Below are positions 7,024 through 14,359 of a DNA stretch of 21,804 nucleotides, one piece after another. The DNA is from a virus. Positions within the stretch are counted from its first letter, which is position 1, and every line of letters starts with the position of its first letter. The stretch lies in IMG/VR virus record IMGVR_UViG_3300020147_000028, positions 1 through 21,804 of that record; one strand, written 5' to 3'. The position numbers were made by a program, and so were the translations under genes. Below the pieces are notes generated by a model. That model saw nothing but the letters and a program-made list of their open reading frames with translations, searched no databases and was not told where the DNA came from.

Positions 7024-9354
7024 TCAGCCCTCCGTCCCGTACACAGCCGTGTAGGCCATGTCCGTCTCGTTCTGATTGATCTCGGCGCCGAGCATGCCGA
7101 CGGCCAGCGTGGGCACGGTGTTCTTCGGCATGAGGTTGATGTAGGCCTCGGTCTCGGCGGGGTTCTTATCCCACATCTCCTTGTAGGCCGACAGCCGGGA
7201 GAGCGGGAACCGGCCGTCACGCGCGGCCTGGTCGAGCACCTGATCGCGCCGGGTCGCCTCGACGCGGGCGAACGCCTGCTCACCCTTGACCGCCATGCTG
7301 AGCAGCTTCTTGTAGTTCTCCGGATCGACCAGGACCGGCCGGTCGGTGGCCGGCAGCTTCGCAGCGAGCGCGGCTACCGGGTCGAGCGAGGGTTCGTCCT
7401 GCGGGGGAGCGAACTGCGCGGCCAGGGCCGTGCGCACTTCGTCGTCCGTCGCGTCGGGACCGAGCCCCAACGCTTCCCGCATCTTGGCTGCGTCCACGGA
7501 CGCCTCCTTCGGGGTTGTGGTGGGCCCGGCCGCCGGTTCGGCGTCGGGGGTATCGTCGTCGACCGGCGCCTCTTGACCGATCTTCTCGACCTCGGTCTCC
7601 AGGACGGCGGGCGCCGCCTCGGCCTTGGCCTTCTCGGCGGCCTTGCGGATCGCGGCACCGGCCGCGCTCACGTCCTTGGCCACGAGGTCGGTGCCGTCCT
7701 CCTTCTTGCCGGCCGCGGCGAGCGCGGCCTTGCGGTCGGAGAAGCGCACCGGCAGCGCCGCGGCTGCCGTCTTGACGTCCTGATAGGCGACGGCCACCTC
7801 CTGCGGCTCGCCGAACTGGAACTCCTCGCCGTTGAGCTCCACCGGGATGCGGTAGAACTTGCCGTTGGAGTCGTCGGCGGCGATCAGCTCCAGCGGATCG
7901 ACGTGCATCGCCGTGATGTACATCGAGCAGCCGGCCGACTCGTAGTAGCGGCGACTGATGTCCTCCACGGACACCGACGCCTTGACCACGGCCATGTGAC
8001 CTCCCAGGGTCGTGCGGATGGTTGCCGACGCCCGGGCGGCGCCGAAGACTGCGATGATCTGGCCGCGGCAGCGTGGACCGCCGAGACACCCGATGTACTT
8101 GCCGGCGCCGTATGCCGCGTCGGCCTCAGCGAGCGTGTCGTAGCGCTTGCCGTCGACCTCCCGGCACGCCTCGCACGCGTTGACGTCCTGCATCTCGCTG
8201 CCGTAGAAGACGACCGGGCCGGTGTAGTCGTCGAGCACCCGGCGCCACCCGGTGTACTGCGCGGCCGACAGCGCCCCGCCGAGCTGGTCGCGCAGGAACC
8301 GGTCGGACAGCCCTGCGAAGTGCTCGATCACCAGGTCGGCGATGTCCGCGCCGGTGCCGGTGCCGAGGGCCTGCGCTGCCACCCGCGACGCGGCTGAGGC
8401 GCTGCTGGCGGCCATCGCCGCGGCGACCGCCTCAGCGGCCTCCCTCACGTCGTCTTCGGTGAGGTCCGGGAGCGGGAGCGTTACACCCTGCACGGCGGCG
8501 GCGGCCACCTGAAGTGCGGCGGCACCTGCGGCGACCGACAGCATCGCCGTGATGAGCAGCTCGGCACCGGCACCGCTGTCCGCCGCTATGTCCGCGAGCG
8601 TGTCCGGTGCGGTGTCCACCGCCTCGGCGACCTGAGCAGCGAGTTCGTCGCGCTGAGCCTCGGAGATGTCCGCCCAGTTGTCCACGAGCGTGTCCAGCGT
8701 TTCGGTCCACTGCTCAGCCAGGGCGGCGAAGTCGACCGCCGAGCGCTTCTCCAGCTCGTTCGGCTCGCGCGGCTCGGCGGCGGCCAGCCGGACGCTGACC
8801 GTCATGCGCCGGCTGCCGGCTGCGGCCTTGGCAGGCTCGGCGCCGGGTGTGGTGGTGAACGCCGCGTAGACATCCTGCATGCTCTTGAGCACCCCGACGC
8901 CCGGCGCGTAGACGCCGAGCAGGCTGAGCGCGGTGATCACGGCCGGATGAGTGTGGCCGACCTGGCAGACGAACGGCCGGTAGATCTCGATCGACCGGTC
9001 CGGGTACGCCGCGGCGAGCACCGAGAGCCCGTTCTCGTCCGCGTCGGCCAGCCATGCGGGAAGCCCGGTCAGGTCACCCACGATCTTCGCGCCGTCCATG
9101 CGCATGTTGGCGACCCACCCGACGGCGGGCTCACCGTCCCACCGCACGCCCGAGCCGGAGTCCTCCTCCATGTGCCCGAGCTTGATGACGGGGTTGCGCA
9201 CGCCCGGGCATTCCAGCGCCGCGACCGCGGCGGCGAAGTCCTCCCGCGTGAAGGTCGTCTCGCCCGTGCTCGCCTTCCACGTCCCGACCGCGGCCAGCTC
9301 GATACCGTGCAGCGTGCGCAGCGGGACCGGAGTGCGGATCTCCACGTCTGTCAT
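7024..9354 (-). CDS. Fused prohead protease, MuF-like minor head protein and scaffold
   Basis: Length is 776 residues from the ATG at 9354, which overlaps the upstream stop (ATGA). Residues 1-165 look like a Mu gpI/herpes-type prohead protease: His61 in KLGH and Ser121 in YPDRSIEI are the likely catalytic pair, followed by HPAVITALSLLGVYAPGV. Residues about 205-440 are MuF-like, with helical bundles ending in the Cys-rich signature ACEACREVDGKRY (Cys394, Cys397) and IGCLGGPRCRGQI (Cys423, Cys429). Residues 455-530 form a small domain (MYITAMHVDPLELI, KFYRIPVELNGEEFQFGEP) seen in prohead proteases. Residues 540-776 are a Lys/Ala/Glu-rich helical scaffold-like part ending like the Mu gpI C-terminus (ARDGRFPLSRLSAYKEMW). 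One polypeptide thus carries three head-assembly roles usually split among genes. Confidence 0.75.
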   Translation of the reverse strand: MTDVEIRTPVPLRTLHGIELAAVGTWKASTGETTFTREDFAAAVAALECPGVRNPVIKLGHMEEDSGSGVRWDGEPAVGWVANMRMDGAKIVGDLTGLPAWLADADENGLSVLAAAYPDRSIEIYRPFVCQVGHTHPAVITALSLLGVYAPGVGVLKSMQDVYAAFTTTPGAEPAKAAAGSRRMTVSVRLAAAEPREPNELEKRSAVDFAALAEQWTETLDTLVDNWADISEAQRDELAAQVAEAVDTAPDTLADIAADSGAGAELLITAMLSVAAGAAALQVAAAAVQGVTLPLPDLTEDDVREAAEAVAAAMAASSASAASRVAAQALGTGTGADIADLVIEHFAGLSDRFLRDQLGGALSAAQYTGWRRVLDDYTGPVVFYGSEMQDVNACEACREVDGKRYDTLAEADAAYGAGKYIGCLGGPRCRGQIIAVFGAARASATIRTTLGGHMAVVKASVSVEDISRRYYESAGCSMYITAMHVDPLELIAADDSNGKFYRIPVELNGEEFQFGEPQEVAVAYQDVKTAAAALPVRFSDRKAALAAAGKKEDGTDLVAKDVSAAGAAIRKAAEKAKAEAAPAVLETEVEKIGQEAPVDDDTPDAEPAAGPTTTPKEASVDAAKMREALGLGPDATDDEVRTALAAQFAPPQDEPSLDPVAALAAKLPATDRPVLVDPENYKKLLSMAVKGEQAFARVEATRRDQVLDQAARDGRFPLSRLSAYKEMWDKNPAETEAYINLMPKNTVPTLAVGMLGAEINQNETDMAYTAVYGTEG

Positions 9355-9572
9355 CAGACGACCTCGTGCGGCCAGTCGCGGCCACCGCGGGAGGCGAGTT
9401 CGGCCCGATCCGCCTCCATCCACCGGTCCGGATCAAAGCCCCACTGGCTCGCGTCCCACTCGGTGGCTCGCAGGAGCACGTCTGCGTACTGGTCAAGCCA
9501 GTAGTCCACGTCTTCCGGCGCGGCCTTGCTGATCCGGTCCCTATACCGTTGCGACGCGCGGTCGTGCATCAT
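9354..9572 (-). CDS. Small unknown protein between portal and protease genes, 72 aa
   Basis: It starts at one of two tandem ATGs (9572 or 9569) overlapping the portal stop, and ends in an ATGA overlap with the protease fusion gene. The product is acidic, Trp/Asp/Arg-rich and probably all helical (RYRDRISKAAPEDVDYWLDQ, then WGFDPDRWMEADRAELA). There are no cysteines or membrane segments. The tight overlaps on both sides show it belongs to the head operon. It may assist portal or prohead assembly, but I recognise no family. Confidence 0.65.
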   Translation of the reverse strand: MMHDRASQRYRDRISKAAPEDVDYWLDQYADVLLRATEWDASQWGFDPDRWMEADRAELASRGGRDWPHEVV

Positions 9573-10852
9573 GGCGTCGCCGGCTCGGGCTCGTTGGTGC
9601 GGCCCGGCTCGATCGCGGGCTCGGGGACGGCCGGCTCAGGCCGGGCGGACTGGCGCTGCTCGTCGGTCAGGACCGGCAGGTTGTAGCGGATGCGCAGGTC
9701 GTTCTCCAGCGTCAGATCCGGCGTGATCGCGCCGCAGGTGACAAGCGCGCTGATCGCCTCGCTGGTCACCTCGGGCCGGTTGATGTCCGTGCACAACACG
9801 CTGGGGACCGGCTCGTCCTCACCCCAGTTGTAGTCGACCATCTCGACGTTGAGGCGGGTCATCGGCGTGGTGATCTCTTTGGCTGTCGCCGACCAGCTCA
9901 TCTGAAGCAGGCCGATCACCGTCTCGCCGAGCGCCCGGTTGCCGGTGCTGGCCGTGTCCAGATTCAAAATCTCGGCGAGGACGGACGTGGCGATCTGGCC
10001 GTCCAGATACTCGATGAATCGCATCGTGTCGGGGGCGCTGCCGGTCATGCCGGAGAGCAGGAACTTCCAGCCCTGCGGCAGCCCGACGCCGACCTGGTCA
10101 CCGGCGCGGAAGCCTGCGGCGATCTGCGCGGCCTGCTCGATGTCAGCCGGTGCGGGGTTCGGTCCGGTCTCCACGCTCGGCACGCCCATGCCCCACCGCC
10201 GGTTGGACTGCGCGTGCACCCGCCACATCTCATGCTTGAGCAGCCATGGTGCGTACGATGCGCGCAGCAGGCTGCGGCCCTGGTAGGCCGAACCCTCGCG
10301 CTTGTGCGCATACCAGAGCAGGTGATCGGCGCGGAGCAGGTCCCTTGATCCGGACTGCTTGACGCCCTTCATCGTGCCGTCGTCGTTCAGCTCGATGTCC
10401 GTGATCGTCTGAGGCAGACGCTCCGACAGTTCGGCCAGCCGCGCACGCATGGGCGTGCCGCCGATCTCGTAGCGCTTGGCGAACGGCGAGAAGCCGAACG
10501 GCAGCATGAGCAGGGCCAGCCTCAGGTGCTCGTCCCACAGCACGCCGCGGCGCCGCGCCGGCCCGGGCCCGCCGTTGTCGCCGGCGATCGGCAGCCCCCA
10601 GGCGTCGGCGCAGAACGCGGCCACCTCATCGCGCACCCCGCGCGGGTTGATCGCGTAGGTGGCCGACTGGAGCGGCAGCGCGTAAGCGTCGAGCACGGCG
10701 GAGATCTGGGGGTCGACGCGCATCTTGGCGTAGGTGGCCGTCGACAGCGGGAAGGTCAGCGCGGGGACGTGCTCGTACAGGTCCATCGCCAAGGCGTCGT
10801 ACTGCCCGCCCATACTGCCCGCGGCGATGCGCGGCGCGTCTGCGATCGGCAC
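9569..10852 (-). CDS. Portal protein (DUF935/Mu gp29-like)
   Basis: Length is 427 residues. I place the start at the GTG at 10852 because AGGAGG lies four bases upstream; the frame is open further but the extension looks non-coding and would cross the plus-strand gene. Family features include 'KMRVDPQISAVLDAYALPLQ' (first helices of the wing), WGLPIAGD, 'DEHLRLALLMLPFGFSPFAK', the helix 'AKRYEIGG', 'RADHLLWYAHKREGSAYQGR' and the stem-like region around 'RFIEYLDGQIATSVLAEILN'. The C-terminus is Pro/Glu-rich. It forms the dodecameric vertex through which DNA enters the capsid and contacts the terminase. It is separated from the terminase gene by the plus-strand insert. Confidence 0.85.
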   Translation of the reverse strand: MPIADAPRIAAGSMGGQYDALAMDLYEHVPALTFPLSTATYAKMRVDPQISAVLDAYALPLQSATYAINPRGVRDEVAAFCADAWGLPIAGDNGGPGPARRRGVLWDEHLRLALLMLPFGFSPFAKRYEIGGTPMRARLAELSERLPQTITDIELNDDGTMKGVKQSGSRDLLRADHLLWYAHKREGSAYQGRSLLRASYAPWLLKHEMWRVHAQSNRRWGMGVPSVETGPNPAPADIEQAAQIAAGFRAGDQVGVGLPQGWKFLLSGMTGSAPDTMRFIEYLDGQIATSVLAEILNLDTASTGNRALGETVIGLLQMSWSATAKEITTPMTRLNVEMVDYNWGEDEPVPSVLCTDINRPEVTSEAISALVTCGAITPDLTLENDLRIRYNLPVLTDEQRQSARPEPAVPEPAIEPGRTNEPEPATP

Positions 10853-10874
10853 GGCACCTCCTACGATCAGGGCA
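10839..10874 (+). promoter_or_regulatory. Promoter giving a leaderless transcript for the 10874 gene
   Basis: TACGAT (10862-10867) lies six bases before the ATG at 10874, placing the predicted +1 on the start codon. The -35 region (TCTGCG at 10839-10844 with a 17-bp spacer) is weak. The 15 bases 10863-10877 recur exactly at 19562-19576 on the minus strand, again ending in a start codon. The promoter overlaps the portal start region, so the two divergent genes share about 20 bp. Confidence 0.65.
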
Positions 10875-11626
10875 TGGAGACGATTGACGTGTACGTGCTG
10901 CTGGAAGACGGCGTGGTTCTCGGCGCCGGAACGCACCGCGAGGTCTGCGAGGAGATCGCGGATCGCCGAGTCGGCGAAGGGTGGTCAGCCTGGGTCGACG
11001 ACGGAGGGGCTCGCCGACGTACGCACCGGGTCGACTCCGGCGCGGTACGGAACGAGTCGGAGCAACAGATCGTCCGCGTACCGCTGGCCGGCTACACGCC
11101 GCCGCGCAGCTACCACGCGAGCGGGTGGGCGAGGGACATCACGACGAGTCCGGCGCTGGTCGATTTCTTCAAGCGCTTCCGGCCGCCGATCGCGACGCCA
11201 GACCTCCCCGAGACATTCGACATCGGCCGGATGCGGGAGGTGATCCACGAACTGCACGAGAAAGGCACGCATGTCGATGCCGTGAAGGTCGGCGAGGGTC
11301 CCGCGTGGTCGTGGCTCAAGGCCGGGCTCGACAAGCTCCCCCGCTACCCGAGCAGCCGACTGATGCCGGACTCGCACACAGCGGCGATGATCTGGGGGCT
11401 GCCCGTCGTGCTCGATCCGAACGTGCCTGAGGACGAGATCCACATGGGCGGCGTCGTGTTCATCGTCGGCCATGACGGAGGGCTTGTGCCGACCGGGCAG
11501 GTGGTCCGGATCGACCAGGGAGAGATGCGGCGGATCGTCCGCGAGAACTTCGAGCGCGACCTTCGCAAGCACCTGCGGCTCGGCCGCGACGACCCGGGCT
11601 TCACCAATCCACCGTCGCGAGATTGA
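10874..11626 (+). CDS. Unknown plus-strand protein, 250 aa, between terminase and portal
   Basis: It runs against the surrounding head operon. It starts leaderless at METIDVYVLLEDGVVLGAGT and ends in NPPSRD, overlapping the 3' end of the large terminase gene by 26 bp tail to tail. The first 60 residues form a compact alpha/beta segment (VYVLLEDGVVLGAGTHREVC), followed by an Arg-rich linker. Residues about 85-250 are mixed, with 'SSRLMPDSHTAAMIWGLPVV' then LDPNVPEDEIHMGG, and a basic helical tail (GEMRRIVRENFERDLRKHLR). No catalytic motif or membrane segment is visible. The G-LPVV-DP-VP pattern recalls loops of phage capsid-like proteins, but this is too weak for a call. Orientation and private promoter suggest a moron inserted between packaging and portal genes. 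Confidence 0.75.
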   Translation: METIDVYVLLEDGVVLGAGTHREVCEEIADRRVGEGWSAWVDDGGARRRTHRVDSGAVRNESEQQIVRVPLAGYTPPRSYHASGWARDITTSPALVDFFKRFRPPIATPDLPETFDIGRMREVIHELHEKGTHVDAVKVGEGPAWSWLKAGLDKLPRYPSSRLMPDSHTAAMIWGLPVVLDPNVPEDEIHMGGVVFIVGHDGGLVPTGQVVRIDQGEMRRIVRENFERDLRKHLRLGRDDPGFTNPPSRD

Positions 11627-13244
11627 CCTCGGCAGGCAGGCCGGTGGCCGCTTCGTACGCCTGATCGGCGGGGGTGTGGCGCCGGGCCGCATTCGTGAGC
11701 GGGGACGGATCCTTCGGCGGCGGGGTCCAGTGCGCGGCCGAGATGCGCGCGGCATAGCTCAGCGTGTCGAGCTGATCGTCGTGCGCCCAGGTAGGGAAGC
11801 CTGCGATCTCGTCTTCCCACTCGTCGAGCCAGTCGACGAACTCCGGCCAGAACACCTCGTGCGAGCGGACCCGGTTGGCGGCGGGGATGGCGCGGGTGAG
11901 CTTGTCTGTGTCGGCCGTGACCGGCTCGATCCGGGCACCCGCCTTGGTGGCGTCGCGGATCAGGGTGCTCCCGATGAAGCCCTTCTCTACGTAGACGGTC
12001 GGGGCGGCCCACCGGCGGCACAGCGGCTCCACCATCGACCAGTGGTCGGACTCGCCGACGCGCTGCCGCTTGCGGTCGAGCAGGATCAGCTTGCCGTCGA
12101 GGCTGATCGCCCACACCGACGCGACCGTCCAGTCCGCCGAGCGCTTCAGGCTCTCGGCGAGGTCCATCGTGATGAACCGGGTCATGTCGCCGAGGTGCAG
12201 CGCCACGCCGTTGATCGAGACGCGGTAGCCCTGCACCGGGTCGTGGTGGCTGCGGTCCGGTTCGGCGTACTGCCAGTACCGGAAGTCGGTCCGGTTGAAC
12301 AGGTTCCCCTCGGCCGCGACCGGCTGCTGCATGTAGATCGAATTCCACACGTAGAGCGACCGCTTGGCCTTGAGCCCGAGGAAGTAGCCGGGCGCCCGCC
12401 GCTGCACACTGATCAGCTCACCGTTCGGGGCGTACGCGCTGGCGCCGTCCCGCCCGCGCACGAGCGGGATCTCAGGGTCGCGGACCGCGGGGATCCGGAG
12501 CACCTTCCACTCGCCGGGCTCACCCTTGAGCAGACGGCCGGCGAGGTCGTCGGCGTGCCAGCGGGTGAGCATGAGCACCACGCGCGCGCGGCTGCTGAGC
12601 CGGGTGGCGGAGTCGGACTCCCACCAGCCCCACGCGCGCTTGCGGTAGGTGGGTGACTCAGCCTCGGCGCGGCCGTGCAACGGGTCGTCGATGACCATGA
12701 GGTCCACCGGCTCACCGGTGATACCGCCCTCGACGCCGACCGACAACACCCGGCCACCTGCGGTGGTCTCGAAGTTGCTCATCGACTTCGAACCGTATTG
12801 CAGCTCGATGCCCAGCTCAGGGTGCCGCTCGATCATGCGATGGATCCACTTGCCCCACCGCTCGGCCTTCTCGGCGGAGTAGCTGACGATCGCGATCCGC
12901 AGGGTCGGATCCTGCGCGAGCATCCACAGCGGGAACCAGCACGACGCGCGGGAACTCTTCCCCTCCTGCGGCGGAACGAAAATCATCTGCCGGCCGGTCG
13001 CCCCCGGCGCGTTCGCCAGGTCGACCAGAGCGTCATCGATCGCGTCCAGCGCGGGCGTCTGCCGGGTGGCCGGCTGATATGCCTTGGCGAGCGCCCCCGG
13101 GGTCGGGTATCGCTCCCGGAACTCAGACCGGCTCAGCGCCGCCGTCTGCCGCTTCACCTGCTGATACTGCTCCAGCTTGGCGATCAGAGCCGCCAGTTCG
13201 GCGTCGGAACTCGTCGACAGCATCGCGGAGAAGTCGATCGACAT
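11601..13244 (-). CDS. Terminase large subunit
   Basis: Length is 547 residues; GGAGAG lies four bases before the ATG at 13244. The ATPase domain has a Walker A of the terminase type (PPQEGKSS, residues 91-98), Walker B VDLMVIDD (Asp186, Asp187) and a coupling motif LMLTRWHADDLAGRLL. The C-terminal RNase H-like nuclease shows the acidic triad: Asp361 (FITMDLAES), Glu420 (VYVEKG) and Asp490/Asp493 (AHDDQLDTL). It packages DNA through the portal and cuts the concatemer. Its first 41 codons overlap the small subunit gene by 122 bases in another frame, so translation of the two is probably linked. Its last 26 bases overlap the convergent plus-strand gene. Confidence 0.92.
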   Translation of the reverse strand: MSIDFSAMLSTSSDAELAALIAKLEQYQQVKRQTAALSRSEFRERYPTPGALAKAYQPATRQTPALDAIDDALVDLANAPGATGRQMIFVPPQEGKSSRASCWFPLWMLAQDPTLRIAIVSYSAEKAERWGKWIHRMIERHPELGIELQYGSKSMSNFETTAGGRVLSVGVEGGITGEPVDLMVIDDPLHGRAEAESPTYRKRAWGWWESDSATRLSSRARVVLMLTRWHADDLAGRLLKGEPGEWKVLRIPAVRDPEIPLVRGRDGASAYAPNGELISVQRRAPGYFLGLKAKRSLYVWNSIYMQQPVAAEGNLFNRTDFRYWQYAEPDRSHHDPVQGYRVSINGVALHLGDMTRFITMDLAESLKRSADWTVASVWAISLDGKLILLDRKRQRVGESDHWSMVEPLCRRWAAPTVYVEKGFIGSTLIRDATKAGARIEPVTADTDKLTRAIPAANRVRSHEVFWPEFVDWLDEWEDEIAGFPTWAHDDQLDTLSYAARISAAHWTPPPKDPSPLTNAARRHTPADQAYEAATGLPAEVNLATVDW

Positions 13245-13608
13245 CCGACTCTCCGATCTGCACCTGAAGCGGAGCGTTCTCGCCGCGCAGCTCGCTGATC
13301 TGGCGGATGATGAGGCGTGCCTCGCGCATCATCTTCTCGTCGCCGTCAAGCGCCCTAGGCATCGCGGCAGTGAGCAGGGATTCGAGCCGGTCGAGGCTTT
13401 CCTGCACGTAGAGGTCGGTCTCGTGGTAGGCGAGAGCCTGCCTCTCCTTCATCAACCCCTTGACGGCGTTGAACGCATTCGACTTGTTGGAGTAGCCGGC
13501 GCCTGCCGCGACCTCGTCCCAGGTCTTCCCGAGCCGCCGCAGCCGCATGGCCTCGGCACGTTGGTCGTAGGCTTCCGCGCGGCGTGCCGGGTCGGTGGGG
13601 ATGGGCAT
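13123..13608 (-). CDS. Terminase small subunit (HTH)
   Basis: Length is 161 residues. Of two tandem ATGs, the second (13608) has AGGAGG at a workable four-base distance. Residues 8-60 form a helix-turn-helix of a type common in actinophage small terminases: ARRAEAYDQRAEAMRLRRLG, then KTWDEVAAGAGYSNKSNAFN. A long helical oligomerisation region follows (residues 60-135), with a polar C-terminus. The function is inferred from the HTH, length and position directly upstream of the large subunit. It should recognise the packaging site and load the large subunit. The C-terminal 40 residues overlap the large subunit's start region. Confidence 0.8.
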   Translation of the reverse strand: MPIPTDPARRAEAYDQRAEAMRLRRLGKTWDEVAAGAGYSNKSNAFNAVKGLMKERQALAYHETDLYVQESLDRLESLLTAAMPRALDGDEKMMREARLIIRQISELRGENAPLQVQIGESDVDRLLRDAVDEFRRRTGGSDRQAGAVSAGEAADGGAEPV

Positions 13609-13645
13609 CATGCCTCCTGCGCCAGAATCCGGGCACGATGAAGAT

Positions 13646-13681
13646 GTGCCGAATTGTGGCACGCAGGAGACCCCTTGCCAA
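13646..13681 (-). promoter_or_regulatory. Promoter upstream of the terminase/head operon
   Basis: In the 86-base gap before the small terminase gene, the minus strand carries TTGGCA (13676-13681), a 17-bp spacer and CACAAT (13653-13658), with an extended -10 TG one base further upstream. Predicted transcription starts near 13646, leaving a leader of about 37 bases that contains the AGGAGG of the terminase gene. The motif GTGCCACAAT matches the -10 regions seen near 19577 and 19282. An inverted repeat GTGCC/GGCAC spans the -10 box and could be an operator. Confidence 0.65.
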
Positions 13682-13694
13682 GTCAGCGCCGGTA

Positions 13695-13874
13695 TCACCT
13701 CAGTGTTTGCGTCGGCTTGACGTCGAAGACCGTCACACCGTCGGCCCGCACGGTGATCCCGTTGATGCGGTAGTTGCGGATCCCGCTGGCCACGACCGTG
13801 CCCACCTTCCACGATGCCAGGCCGTTGCTGCCGGTGTTGATGACCACGCCGTTCAGGTGCCACTCGAACCTCAC
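13695..13874 (-). CDS. Small unknown protein, 59 aa
   Basis: It starts at a GTG at 13874 (GGGAGG seven bases upstream) that overlaps the preceding stop (GTGA). The product MRFEWHLNGVVINTGSNGLA continues with SWKVGTVVASGIRNYRINGI and ends VKPTQTLR. It is basic and predicted to be all beta, with no cysteines or membrane segment. It is the last gene before the terminase promoter. I recognise no family; it may be a small beta-barrel adaptor. Confidence 0.6.
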   Translation of the reverse strand: MRFEWHLNGVVINTGSNGLASWKVGTVVASGIRNYRINGITVRADGVTVFDVKPTQTLR

Positions 13875-14071
13875 CGCGCGACCTCCCTCGATCGGACCCA
13901 CTCGGCATGGGCCCTCATGATGGCGTCGACCGGGTACAGCGCGGCGCGGCGCCCGCGGCGACCATACTGCGCACCGGTCGGCGGAACGTCGGCGAGCCGC
14001 CGCGCCAGTTCGCGCCGGGGAATGGGCGGCCTCATGGCGACGGCCGCCTCACTGATCGTCAGCGCTCCCAC
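13871..14071 (-). CDS. Small HTH/winged-helix-like DNA-binding protein, 66 aa
   Basis: GTG start at 14071. The N-terminal MGALTISEAAVAM followed by PIPRRELARRLADVPP resembles the helix-turn-helix of MerR/excisionase-type small proteins. It is followed by basic residues (GRRGRRAALYP) and a final helix 'DAIMRAHAEWVRSREVAR'. This composition (Arg-rich, 66 aa) fits a DNA-binding accessory protein. Possible roles are a regulator of the adjacent late promoter or a packaging/excision factor. The ribosome site is weak (GGGGG), and it overlaps a 22-codon ORF upstream, suggesting coupling. Confidence 0.6.
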   Translation of the reverse strand: MGALTISEAAVAMRPPIPRRELARRLADVPPTGAQYGRRGRRAALYPVDAIMRAHAEWVRSREVAR

Positions 14072-14127
14072 TCGACCCCCACCGTCTCGGCCAGTCCCGC
14101 CCGGATGGCTGCGGTCATCCTGTCCAT
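14059..14127 (-). CDS. Possible 22-aa peptide ORF
   Basis: ATG at 14127 with GGGAG five bases upstream, encoding MDRMTAAIRAGLAETVGVEW then ER and a stop. It fills the gap between the 75-aa gene (stop at 14130) and the HTH-like gene, overlapping the latter by 13 bases. The sequence has a clean amphipathic helix. It may be a real micro-protein or simply a coupling ORF that brings ribosomes to the HTH gene's poor start. Confidence 0.35.
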   Translation of the reverse strand: MDRMTAAIRAGLAETVGVEWER

Positions 14128-14129
14128 GG

Positions 14130-14357
14130 TCACTCCCACATCGCCCGGAGCACGGCCACGACCTTGTCGTACCCGGCCGGGCGGCGGACGCTGCCCACCT
14201 TGACGACCTGCCACATGCCCAGATCGGTGTCGCCGAGGCGGAGCGGCAGGAGGGGGCGCTGGCCGGGAGGAGTGCCCATGTGCTCGGTGAGGAACTGCGC
14301 GGCGAACTCCGGCGGGACCTCTACCTCGACCAGGGGAATGTCCTTTGCCGTCGGCAT
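14130..14357 (-). CDS. Small unknown protein, 75 aa
   Basis: The ATG at 14357 has GAGGG seven bases upstream; the longer open frame before it is a shadow of the globin-like gene. The product MPTAKDIPLVEVEVPPEFAA goes on with 'QFLTEHMGTPPGQRPLLPLR' and 'KVGSVRRPAGYDKVVAVLRA'. The mixed alpha/beta pattern has no cysteines, nucleotide-binding motif or membrane segment. It directly follows the globin-like gene (two bases between stop and start), so both are on one transcript. Function unknown. Confidence 0.6.
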   Translation of the reverse strand: MPTAKDIPLVEVEVPPEFAAQFLTEHMGTPPGQRPLLPLRLGDTDLGMWQVVKVGSVRRPAGYDKVVAVLRAMWE

Positions 14358-14359
14358 GG

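Noticed and set aside
5191-8397. Long plus-strand open frames of 474 and 586 codons opposite the capsid and protease genes
   Set aside because: They are antisense shadows of GC-rich genes: Arg/Gly/His-heavy composition, no recognisable domains, no ribosome sites, and the minus-strand frames are clear capsid genes.
11472-12656. 394-codon plus-strand frame opposite the large terminase gene
   Set aside because: Shadow of the terminase gene; Asp/Arg/Val/His composition without domain pattern.
13871-14071. Excisionase call for the HTH-like 66-aa protein
   Set aside because: No integrase or attachment site is visible in the window, so only a general DNA-binding call is supported.
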